Source: Myxococcales bacterium (lineage in GTDB: Bacteria > Myxococcota_A > Bradymonadia > Bradymonadales > Bradymonadaceae). From it: a DNA stretch of 7,073 bases. The notes under the pieces are model-generated. The model was not told where the DNA came from, made no database searches, and saw nothing but the letters and a program-made list of their open reading frames with translations. This document shows positions 1-6,113 of the stretch, piece after piece. The stretch covers positions 1-7,073 of the forward strand of contig SKNI01000622.1 in the NCBI GenBank assembly GCA_007120615.1, in the 5' to 3' direction. Positions within the stretch are counted from its first letter, which is position 1; the number at the start of each line of letters is the position of its first letter. The translations under genes were made by a program, and so were the position numbers.

Positions 1-488
1 CCCGTGGCCGTATTGTCGACGATGCAATCGGCGTCTTCCGGAGGGAAAACCTCGGTCGCGCCGTAGGAGTGAACGAAGGTCGCGTCGATCCCGCGATCCT
101 CGATCCACTTTTTGGTCAATCGCTCATATTCGGAGGCCACCACCAGATGACGACCGGAGGGAAGTTTTCGGTCCGGCACCAGCTCTTCGGGCGCCGCCGC
201 TACCAACTCCACCGGGTCCATCTCGGTGTCCAGGAGTTCCACCAGATCCACGCCCATCTCGGCTACCCAGTCGGCTCCGGCGAAGCCTATCTCTCGAGAG
301 CCGGCGTGGAGCATCTCCACAATATTCTGAGGCTTTAATAATTTCGCCTCGATCCCTTTCATCGAGACCACAGGCCGGTAATTACGGCTCCCCATATGGA
401 TATCGATTCCGGCATCGGCCAATAATTTCAATACGCCATCTTGCATCCGCCCCTTCGGCAATCCCAGGCGCAGTGGATTCATACTCAT
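1..488 (-). CDS. hisG: ATP phosphoribosyltransferase (HisG), N-terminal part, cut by window edge
   Basis: HisG catalyses the first step of histidine biosynthesis in the cytoplasm, joining ATP and PRPP to give phosphoribosyl-ATP. Translation of the minus strand gives 162 codons with no stop. The N-terminus reads MSMNPLRLGLPKGRM, with the family's LPKGR start of domain I. Next come a GFAGADWVAEMG segment (about residues 68-79), a VVASEYERLTKKW segment typical of HisG, and SYGATEVFPPEDADCIVDN followed by TATG. This last part is the beginning of the PRPP-binding signature, and the window ends inside it. The ATG at 486-488 is chosen because an AGGAG lies 5 bases upstream of it; the ATG at 480-482 is 11 bases from that site. 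The missing C-terminus prevents telling the short form (needs HisZ) from the long form (with ACT-like regulatory domain). A strong hairpin (537-577) lies just upstream and may affect expression. Confidence 0.95.
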   Translation of the reverse strand, partial: MSMNPLRLGLPKGRMQDGVLKLLADAGIDIHMGSRNYRPVVSMKGIEAKLLKPQNIVEMLHAGSREIGFAGADWVAEMGVDLVELLDTEMDPVELVAAAPEELVPDRKLPSGRHLVVASEYERLTKKWIEDRGIDATFVHSYGATEVFPPEDADCIVDNTAT

Positions 489-536
489 ACCAACTCCTGC
501 ATATGTCACAAATAACGTCCAACAACGGGGCCATAA

Positions 537-577
537 CAACAGAAAACGGCGGTGATCGCCACCGCCGTTTTCTGTTG
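537..577 (-). terminator. Intrinsic terminator or attenuator hairpin, probably bidirectional
   Basis: Bases 537-554 and 560-577 are perfect inverted complements: an 18-bp stem around a 5-base loop. The GC-rich inner part (cggcggtg/caccgccg) is flanked by A-runs on one side and T-runs on the other, so either strand gives a GC stem followed by UUUUCUGUUG. It can end transcription of the minus-strand gene that stops at 763. It also sits only 49 bases before the hisG start, and I found no convincing promoter between hairpin and hisG. hisG transcripts may therefore have to pass through it, which would make it an attenuator. Confidence 0.8.
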
Positions 578-582
578 GGTTG

Positions 583-636
583 GTTCTCGGAGCGCGTACG
601 TGGACGTCTTTCCATGGGACACATCGATCCGAGAAC
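583..636. repeat. Inverted repeat next to the terminator
   Basis: Bases 583-591 (gttctcgga) and 628-636 (tccgagaac) are perfect 9-base inverted complements separated by 36 bases. The pair lies 5 bases from the 537-577 hairpin. It could form a stem in a leader RNA running towards hisG, or be a protein-binding site. No coding function is visible here. Confidence 0.45.
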
Positions 637-650
637 TTCCCTCCTATCTT

Positions 651-732
651 TTGGCGCCGGGGACATCCCTGTCCTCGCAAGAGAAAAAGCGCTTTTTTTA
701 TTGGCGATAACAGGGATGTTATCGGCGCCAAT
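651..732. repeat. Overlapping, mutually exclusive inverted repeats
   Basis: Three segments share related sequence. Bases 651-671 are the inverted complement of 711-731, with 9 matches, 3 mismatches and 9 matches. Bases 700-712 (attggcgataaca) are also the inverted complement of 717-732, apart from a 3-base bulge. The 717-731 arm can therefore pair with either partner but not both. A small palindrome (aaaaagcgcttttt, 684-697) lies between. The region is non-coding, between the stop at 763 and the terminator at 537-577. Possible roles are a tandem terminator, an RNA switch before hisG, or a degenerate palindromic repeat element. Confidence 0.5.
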
Positions 733-762
733 GGCAGAGTTAGGGACGTCCGGGCGCCGGCG

Positions 763-2556
763 TTATTCCGATAACTCCCGAAGAGCGATCAGGTCGCGGC
801 GGGCGGCTTTATCGCCGGGGTCTAGCTCCAGAATTCTCTTCAGGCAATCCACGAGGGCATCTACATTTCCCTGCATTCGAAAGGTGTCGGCCTTCTTGGA
901 GTAAATCTGTATCGCGCTCTTCTGAGCGAAATTATCGATGGTCTCATCGCGGTAGGACCGCCGACTGCGGCGGTTGCTCAAGACCATATAGGCCTCTTCG
1001 ATTTCGCGGCGGAGCTCCTCGATCTTATCGCCGACATTTCTTTGCACCTCCTGGGGAACATCCAATTTGGCGGTCAATTTATCGTAGCCCTCATCGATCT
1101 CTTTCTCATAGGCCGACCAATGAACGCCAAATAACTCGAAATAATTACTGCTCCGGAGTCGCAGATAGAGATCTTCAACCTCGGTCTCTTCCCAGCGGCG
1201 CTTGCTTTTTTTGCTGCGTTCCAAAAGGTCCAACTCGTCCAAGACCAACAGGGTCTGGATGGTCTTTCCCTGACTGAGGCTACTGACTCGATGGAGCTCC
1301 TCCAGAGACCAGGAGTCCGCCAGGAGGACCGACACAAATCGCTCCACGGCGGGGTCGAGGCCCATCTCCGAGATACTCACCGGCATCGGATCGATTCGCT
1401 TCAAAAGACTGCCGCTAAATTGAGCCTGTCGCTCTTTGAGTTCGGCCAGGGACAGAGAGCCGTATCTCTCATTTAAGAAAGACACGATCTCGGCCAATAA
1501 CTTCGCCGACGACCGAAGCCGCTGCTCCGGTCGGCGCTGGAGCCGAAAAAGTTTCGCCTCTCCACGCTCGAACTTCCAGATCTGGTGAAGCAAAAAGATC
1601 AGGCGCGTCCGCACCGCCAAAAGAAGGTCCTCGTGGGTCATCGTCTGAAGATCTACGAGGGCCTCCCCGAGCGAGATTCCCTGCTCGGCTTTCATCTTTT
1701 GGGCGCGTTGAATCTCCTCGGCGGTGACTCTCTTGGCGGAGAGTAAGAGGCTCTCCAGAGTCTCCGATTCGGTAGGTCGCTCTTTTCGAATGTCGACCAG
1801 CTCTCCGTGATGAACCACGAGCTGAGTTCTTCCGTGAAGGGTCTTAAATTCCAGGACTCCGTACCCTTCGATGCCGGCAGCCTTTAATAAAATGGTGCTG
1901 ATCGTGGTCGGAGTTACCTCCCACTGCTCCTCGACGGTTGTCTCGGCGATAAGGCCCACCTCCAGTACTCGCGGAGATTGTTGCGCGCGCACGGGCTGAG
2001 CCGACACGGGCTCGGCCGACGGCTGAGGACGTTGAGGCCTGGCTTCTCGCGGTGGAGGTCCGGGCATCATCGACGCCGACGACTCTTGATTGAGGGTCTC
2101 TTTTGCGATCTCCATCTTCTTGAGGAGTCTCTTTAACTCTCGTTTCTGCTCGATATCGGGAGGAAAGAGCTCCAGGGCCGATCCCTTCGTGGTATTCTGC
2201 ACCACCCGTCCGTAGAGTTCGACTCGGTCGCGAAGACCCTTTGCGGCGATCAATACGGTCAGGTCTTTCATCTTCGGCGGAGGGGGATCTACTTCCACGA
2301 GCATGCCGCAGATCTCGGTGAGAATATCCCACTCCCTCTCGAGCGCCACAGACGAGCCATATTCAAGAGTCAGCACCGGACGGGGGCCCTGGGAGCAAAA
2401 CGTACAGACTCGACTGTTCTCCCCGTCGAGATCGGCCAATAGCTCATGGAGTACGGTGACCATCTCCTCTTCACCGAGCGCGCTGGATCCCTCCGCAATC
2501 GTCTGGGTCAACGCCGTCAATACCTGACGACGGATATGAGCTTTGGTTACGTCCAT
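763..2556 (-). CDS. Multidomain DUF4388/PATAN-like protein with a J-like domain
   Basis: This is a probable cytoplasmic regulatory or scaffold protein of about 597 residues; its exact function is not recognised. Residue numbers count from the GTG at 2592. Residues 85-145 are beta-rich and may be PilZ-like (weak). Residues 175-208 are a Pro/Gln/Ala-rich linker. Residues 230-350 resemble DUF4388/PATAN domains: GYGVLEFK, then HHGELVDIRKERPTES, a SLLLSAKRVTAEEI helix, and an IWKFERGEAKLFRL end. Residues 410-460 look like a winged-helix segment. Residues 482-550 resemble a DnaJ J domain (NYFELFGV and EEAYMVLSNRRSRRSYR), but the HPD triplet that stimulates Hsp70 is absent. Residues 560-600 look like one TPR-type helical pair. 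There is no signal peptide or membrane segment. The ATG at 2556 is preferred because a promoter -10 abuts the alternative GTG at 2592, although its ribosome-binding site is weak. Proteins combining these domains are known from myxobacteria-like groups. Confidence 0.85.
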   Translation of the reverse strand: MDVTKAHIRRQVLTALTQTIAEGSSALGEEEMVTVLHELLADLDGENSRVCTFCSQGPRPVLTLEYGSSVALEREWDILTEICGMLVEVDPPPPKMKDLTVLIAAKGLRDRVELYGRVVQNTTKGSALELFPPDIEQKRELKRLLKKMEIAKETLNQESSASMMPGPPPREARPQRPQPSAEPVSAQPVRAQQSPRVLEVGLIAETTVEEQWEVTPTTISTILLKAAGIEGYGVLEFKTLHGRTQLVVHHGELVDIRKERPTESETLESLLLSAKRVTAEEIQRAQKMKAEQGISLGEALVDLQTMTHEDLLLAVRTRLIFLLHQIWKFERGEAKLFRLQRRPEQRLRSSAKLLAEIVSFLNERYGSLSLAELKERQAQFSGSLLKRIDPMPVSISEMGLDPAVERFVSVLLADSWSLEELHRVSSLSQGKTIQTLLVLDELDLLERSKKSKRRWEETEVEDLYLRLRSSNYFELFGVHWSAYEKEIDEGYDKLTAKLDVPQEVQRNVGDKIEELRREIEEAYMVLSNRRSRRSYRDETIDNFAQKSAIQIYSKKADTFRMQGNVDALVDCLKRILELDPGDKAARRDLIALRELSE

Positions 2557-2592
2557 GAAGTGGTCCGGCGAGTTTCGTTTGGCTGATATCAC

Positions 2593-2621
2593 CTTATAAC
2601 GAAGTCAACAGTTTTTTACAA
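2593..2621 (-). promoter_or_regulatory. Sigma70-type promoter for the PATAN/J-like gene
   Basis: On the minus strand, TTGTAA (2616-2621) is followed after exactly 17 bases by TATAAG (2593-2598). These match the consensus at 4/6 and 5/6. Transcription would begin near 2586, inside the region that a GTG start at 2592 would need for translation. This supports the ATG at 2556 as the start, with a leader of about 30 bases. Confidence 0.5.
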
Positions 2622-2721
2622 TAGCGCTCGAAGCTCGGACGTTCATGCTCCGGGCCACGCAAAGGTTACGGAATTTTGCGCCCGAAGCGTCACTTCTTTG
2701 AGTGATGAAACGTCAGGCCCT

Positions 2722-2749
2722 TTGTGATATTGACCGGCCTCAGTATGAT
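2722..2749 (+). promoter_or_regulatory. Sigma70-type promoter for the lipoprotein gene
   Basis: TTGTGA (2722-2727) and TATGAT (2744-2749) are separated by 16 bases and match the consensus at 4/6 and 5/6. The expected start near 2756 leaves a leader of roughly 80 bases before the ATG at 2839. The rest of the divergent gap (2622-2721) shows nothing clear except a small stem, tcact/agtga, around 2690-2705. Confidence 0.4.
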
Positions 2750-2838
2750 AGATCCGTCTACGGCTACCACCACAATGATGCACTTCATAGTTCACGTAAA
2801 AACCTTGCCGGGCATCCAACCAACTCCAAGGCGCCACC

Positions 2839-3414
2839 ATGACCACGAGAACCTCTCTCCCTCTAAAGCACCTGACGGTTTTTGTCGCACTTTTGGGCTT
2901 ACTCATCGGCGGATGCGACGCCTTTCAGGGGGTCTCGGCCGAGCCCCTTACGCTGACCTCGGAGGGCTCCGAGCCCGGCTGGAGCCGCGCCACCGGCGGT
3001 GGTGTCTCCGCCGATTGTCCCTCCTCCTGGACGCTGGAGGTGACCAATCGGGCTACCCGGGCCTGGCGCTGCGCTCATCCGGCAGCTCATGAGAGCCCCG
3101 GCGGCTGTGGACTGACGGTATACGGAGCCAAAGGCGCCAAAAACCTCGACGAACTCATCAAGCATATGCAGCCGGAGATCGAGGCCTATAGCGATGAAAG
3201 CGAGCTATTAAGCTCCGATCGCTCCACCCTGGGGAGCCAGGAGGCCCAGAGTTTTGTCCTCGATCAGATCGTCGATGAGCATAAGGTTCGCGGCTGGTAC
3301 CGACTGGCCCTGGTCGACGACACCGGCTGGCTCGCCCATTGCATTCTTCCCGAAGAATATATCGAAAGTGATGAAGAGCAGGTCCAGGAGATCCTGGACC
3401 GCATCCAGCTCTGA
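2839..3414 (+). CDS. Lipoprotein with possible PsbP/DcrB-like fold
   Basis: This 191-residue exported lipoprotein has unknown function. Residues 1-25 form a signal peptide: a basic start, the hydrophobic stretch VFVALLGLLI, and the lipobox IGGC with lipidated Cys26. The next residue is Asp27, which in enterobacteria retains lipoproteins in the inner membrane; whether that rule holds here is unknown. After a short Ser/Gly/Glu-rich linker, the mature part (about 55-191) runs SSWTLEV, GLTVYG, NLDELIKHMQPEIEAY, a beta-rich centre with GWYRLALVDDTGWLAHCIL, and a final helix VQEILDRIQL. This order resembles the PsbP/DcrB/Mog1-like fold, but the assignment is by eye. Cys60, Cys78, Cys90 and Cys168 could form disulfides. 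The ATG at 2839 has AAGG 7 bases upstream. It appears monocistronic, with its own promoter and a hairpin after the stop. Confidence 0.8.
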   Translation: MTTRTSLPLKHLTVFVALLGLLIGGCDAFQGVSAEPLTLTSEGSEPGWSRATGGGVSADCPSSWTLEVTNRATRAWRCAHPAAHESPGGCGLTVYGAKGAKNLDELIKHMQPEIEAYSDESELLSSDRSTLGSQEAQSFVLDQIVDEHKVRGWYRLALVDDTGWLAHCILPEEYIESDEEQVQEILDRIQL

Positions 3415-3415
3415 A

Positions 3416-3437
3416 GGAGCGCGGACGTTTGCGCTCC
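3416..3437 (+). terminator. Stem-loop directly after the lipoprotein stop codon
   Basis: GGAGCGC (3416-3422) and GCGCTCC (3431-3437) form a perfect 7-bp stem around an 8-base loop, starting 2 bases after the stop codon. No T-run follows at once, and the first T/A-rich stretch begins near 3449. It may be a weak terminator or an RNA 3'-end stabiliser. Confidence 0.4.
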
Positions 3438-3513
3438 CCACGTTCTCGCTTTACTTATAAATTTCAAACACTTGAACTCTCCAGGGCAGTTCTTACCCTT
3501 CAGATAACGCAAT

Positions 3514-3536
3514 GCTGACCGAATCGCTGACCGAAT
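3514..3536 (+). repeat. Two direct copies of gctgaccgaat with 12-base period
   Basis: The 11-base sequence gctgaccgaat occurs at 3514-3524 and again at 3526-3536, 37 bases before the start of the next gene. A 12-base spacing places both copies on nearly the same face of the helix, which would suit a dimeric regulator. The repeat also lies in a nine-codon mini-ORF (ATG 3512 to TAG 3538, MLTESLTE) that has no ribosome-binding site. The rest of the gap 3438-3572 contains an A/T-rich stretch with TATAAA at 3456-3461 but no matching -35, so the promoter of the downstream operon is not identified. Confidence 0.4.
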
Positions 3537-3572
3537 AGATTTCCACTGATAAATTTCTGGGGGGAAATACCG

Positions 3573-4343
3573 ATGGCTCGCCACCTGCTTCTGGTGCTTC
3601 TCGCGACCGCAGTCGCCTGCGGCGACACCAGCAACACCGCTCCCCGAACTGTACCTCCACCGGACGATGAGACGACAAACCGGCCCGATCTCGACGCCGG
3701 GACCCCGGATTCCGACGGCGGTTACGAGCCCACGGATGTGCACGTAAACTCAGACGTGGACCCGGACTCGGATACCGACTCCGGCCTCGACGAGGGCTGC
3801 GACGAGCCCGGAGCCACCTGGTGTTCGGAAGGCCACCATCAGCTCTGCTATCAGGGCCAGCGCGTCGACTCCTACCTCTGCCCCGGCGAAGTCTGCCTCG
3901 ACGACGCCTCCTGCCAGGCCGACACCTGTGAGTCGGCGATGCCTATCCAACCGGGAACCTCTGACAACCCCACCATCATCGACGGACATCGCCGGGGGAC
4001 GACCCATTCCGGCTTCTTCTCCGATCAATCCGACTGCCTCCTCGATAATATCTCAACGGATGCCTCCGACATCTTTCTCAGCGTCGCCGAGCTTCCCGAT
4101 GGCGATGGCGGCCAGGATCTGGTCATCGAATCTCTGGGGCAGGGCACCTACGGGTTTTTCATCCTCTCCGGCTGCAACGCCAATGAATGCCTGGCGGTGG
4201 GTTCTCAGGATGACCAGCTTCAGAACCGTCTGCGGTGGACCATCGACGAGCATGACAGCGTCATCATCGTGATTCGCCCCTCCGACAGCGTTCAACGCTC
4301 TTTTGCCTTCGCGCTCTACTCCGCCCCGACTTCCGACGATTGA
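3573..4343 (+). CDS. Cys-rich exported lipoprotein with Asp-rich linker
   Basis: This is a 256-residue protein of unknown function. Residues 1-15 are a short signal peptide and AVAC at 13-16 is a lipobox with lipidated Cys16. Residues 20-72 form a low-complexity Pro/Asp/Ser/Thr linker, probably a flexible spacer. Residues 76-119 hold seven cysteines (76, 84, 92, 103, 108, 114, 119) in a small disulfide-rich module reading GATWCSEGHHQLCYQG. Residues 120-250 form a beta-rich domain (SDIFLSVAEL, DLVIESL, GTYGFFILSG, DSVIIVIRP, SFAFALYS), which resembles the beta-sandwich of bacterial pre-peptidase C-terminal (PPC) domains, with an additional Cys pair at 201/206. A GGGGGG run (3559-3564) about 8 bases upstream can act as the ribosome-binding site. 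The next gene follows by 21 bases or fewer, so the two are probably one operon and may work together at the cell surface. Confidence 0.8.
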   Translation: MARHLLLVLLATAVACGDTSNTAPRTVPPPDDETTNRPDLDAGTPDSDGGYEPTDVHVNSDVDPDSDTDSGLDEGCDEPGATWCSEGHHQLCYQGQRVDSYLCPGEVCLDDASCQADTCESAMPIQPGTSDNPTIIDGHRRGTTHSGFFSDQSDCLLDNISTDASDIFLSVAELPDGDGGQDLVIESLGQGTYGFFILSGCNANECLAVGSQDDQLQNRLRWTIDEHDSVIIVIRPSDSVQRSFAFALYSAPTSDD

Positions 4344-4355
4344 GAAATGATGAAT

Positions 4356-4359
4356 AGGA
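4356..4359 (+). promoter_or_regulatory. Ribosome-binding site that decides the start of the vWA-like gene
   Basis: AGGA lies 5 bases before the ATG at 4365. The earlier in-frame ATGs at 4347 and 4350 have no such site at the proper distance. Starting at 4365 also gives a normal-length signal peptide. Confidence 0.6.
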
Positions 4360-4364
4360 AAACC

Positions 4365-6113
4365 ATGATAACTATGACGAAACCGACGCTATTGTTGTGT
4401 GTGTTCGCTCTCTTCTTGCTTCCCTCGAGCGTTATGGCCGAATCCCCCCTGGGAGCTCCCAATACGACGCTGCTCCTCGAATCCCAGGTATTGGGCGGCA
4501 ATCAATCCAATAATCTTGGACCGGCGGCGAGCTGGGTTTTGGAGAATTACTGGGAGTTGGGCGCCTGCCCCGAAGGGGGCTCTTATGAACTCTGCGATAC
4601 TCTTCGTTTCGGGGCCGCTGTATTCAATCGACCGGACTGCTCGGCGGGATCTCAATTGCATATCTTCCCGCAAGAAGACGGCTCTCCCCTGGTCCAGGCT
4701 CTGCTCTCTTCCAACGATACATCTCATCTGTGCAATCAACTCCATCCCCGGGCGCTGGCCGACGGACTGGACCAACTCCAAAAGGCCCTCTTTCCAGGAC
4801 TTATGGCCGCCGAGAAGGAGATCAAAGACAGCTGGTTTGATCACCCTCACCTGACCCTTTTGATCCTCTCCGACTTGCCACAGCAAGCGGCCGGATTTCC
4901 CGGCGATCAGGTCCGGCGCTCCCTGCACTCCGCCTGCGACCTCTTCGAGGGCGTTGCCGCAGAGATTCCGCCGATGCCAATCTGGACGATGGTGGCCCGA
5001 AAACACAGCGACGAGGCGGTATCTTTTGCCGGGCTTTTATCGGCCGCCGGTGGAACCGCCACCTGCTGCGATACCCACCAGCACGGCTCCAACTGCGATC
5101 CCCAGTCTCAGCAACAAATTCTCGACGTCTGCGATCATATCACGGGCCGCACGGACTCCGTCCTTCGCCAGGATATCTCAAACCAACGATATAACTGCTC
5201 CAGCGACCCCGACTCCTGGCAGACCGGGGCCCTGGACTTTGAGACTTCCGGCAACAACCTGCCCCAGATCACCTGTCACCTCAACGGAATGGGGCCGGGA
5301 TTTGGCGATAACCCCCAGACCTGTAACGCCGCCGGCCGTCAGGCCACCGATCTCTTCGGAAAGTTCTCCTGCATCCGCCAGATCCCTCGCCATGCCATCG
5401 GCAAAGACCCCGTCGTTCAAATCTGCGACGCCCAGGGCTGTAAAACCCTCTCCTACGAAGAGGGTGATTTCGAATATATCGACGCCGCTCAAACCCTTAT
5501 CTCCATCCATAACGAATTTTGCGACACCCTCATCAGCGGCGAAGCAGATCTCATCCTGCAGAACTGCCCGGAGCGGGGAAACCCCTGTGATACGGGACTC
5601 CTTGGACGCTGCGCCAACGGGGAGTTGGACTGCCGCGAAGACGGAACACTCTATTGCGAGCAGACCCACTTTCCCATGCCCGAGATCTGCACCGGGCGCG
5701 ACGACAATTGCGACGGACTCATCGACAACGTGGACGCCACCATCGATCAACTCCCCGACGACTTTCGCCCCCGGGCCTGCTACGGAAACCTCCAATGTGT
5801 ATGTCCCGACGGTACCGAGACCCAGGATTACGGACATGACCTGATGAGTTTCTTAACCGGCCAGGAGGACCGCTGCCATTGTTCGCCGGCCTTACGTCCG
5901 GGCACTCAACTCGACGGCATTGACCTCACCGATTTGAGCGCCGACAACACCGAGCCCACCGCGGCCTGCTCCTCGCAGTCCACCGACTCCGGTCTTCCAT
6001 CGCTTCTGTGGATTTTCTCGGTCCTGGTTATCTTCCTGGTCTTTCGCCCGGGATTTGTCGATCTCTCCTCCAATAGTACTCGGCGGAGCGATGCATCGAC
6101 TCGGGAACCGTAA
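4365..6113 (+). CDS. Secreted vWA-like protein with MopE-type motif and C-terminal membrane anchor
   Basis: This is a 582-residue exported protein of unknown function. Residue numbers count from the upstream ATG at 4347. A signal peptide (KPTLLLCVFALFLLPSSVMA) ends near residue 31. Residues 38-265 follow the vWA strand order: TTLLLESQ, TLRFGAAVFN, LTLLILSDLP, PIWTMVA, then LLSAAGGT. The metal-binding DxSxS of strand 1 is replaced by ESQVL, so the MIDAS site looks degenerate. Residues 240-410 form a Cys-rich region with unrecognised fold. Residues 410-462 match the MopE-type Cys-rich motif (GLLGRCANGELDC, then EICTGRDDNCDGLIDN) with an Asp/Asn-rich, calcium-loop-like pattern. Near the C-terminus, Cys541 precedes GLPSLLWIFSVLVIFLVFR, one membrane helix followed by a polar tail. 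It is probably co-transcribed with the upstream lipoprotein. Its last 86 bases overlap the convergent SPW gene. Confidence 0.85.
   Translation: MITMTKPTLLLCVFALFLLPSSVMAESPLGAPNTTLLLESQVLGGNQSNNLGPAASWVLENYWELGACPEGGSYELCDTLRFGAAVFNRPDCSAGSQLHIFPQEDGSPLVQALLSSNDTSHLCNQLHPRALADGLDQLQKALFPGLMAAEKEIKDSWFDHPHLTLLILSDLPQQAAGFPGDQVRRSLHSACDLFEGVAAEIPPMPIWTMVARKHSDEAVSFAGLLSAAGGTATCCDTHQHGSNCDPQSQQQILDVCDHITGRTDSVLRQDISNQRYNCSSDPDSWQTGALDFETSGNNLPQITCHLNGMGPGFGDNPQTCNAAGRQATDLFGKFSCIRQIPRHAIGKDPVVQICDAQGCKTLSYEEGDFEYIDAAQTLISIHNEFCDTLISGEADLILQNCPERGNPCDTGLLGRCANGELDCREDGTLYCEQTHFPMPEICTGRDDNCDGLIDNVDATIDQLPDDFRPRACYGNLQCVCPDGTETQDYGHDLMSFLTGQEDRCHCSPALRPGTQLDGIDLTDLSADNTEPTAACSSQSTDSGLPSLLWIFSVLVIFLVFRPGFVDLSSNSTRRSDASTREP

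Noticed and set aside
489..536. TTGTTG-16-TATGCA as a hisG promoter
   Set aside because: Transcription would start on top of the ribosome-binding site, leaving no usable leader, and the -10 match is poor.
382..666. Minus-strand frame of 94 codons overlapping the hisG start
   Set aside because: It crosses the terminator hairpin and reads hisG out of frame, whereas the hisG frame matches the family clearly.
580..762. His-codon leader peptide or T-box before hisG
   Set aside because: No minus-strand short frame with a run of His codons and no T-box consensus sequence could be found.
2643..2906. 87-codon minus-strand frame across the divergent promoter region
   Set aside because: It overlaps the signal-peptide part of the lipoprotein gene, has no ribosome-binding site and shows no recognisable domain.
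2724..3092. Plus-strand frame starting upstream of the lipoprotein gene
   Set aside because: It runs out of frame with the lipoprotein, and the predicted -10 box overlaps its region. Its product has no recognisable motif.
3381..3400. Perfect 8-bp inverted repeat ggtccagg/cctggacc inside the lipoprotein gene
   Set aside because: It lies in coding sequence for the conserved C-terminal helix and is most simply a by-product of codon choice; the stop-proximal hairpin is a better terminator candidate.
5178..5837. 219-codon open frame on the minus strand inside the vWA-like gene
   Set aside because: It lies fully antisense to a gene with a clear signal peptide, domain pattern and membrane anchor. 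Its valine/glycine-rich product looks like a composition shadow.
4954..5844. 296-codon plus-strand frame inside the vWA-like gene
   Set aside because: The Pro/Ser/Thr/Arg-rich product without any motif is a typical out-of-frame reading of G+C-rich coding DNA.
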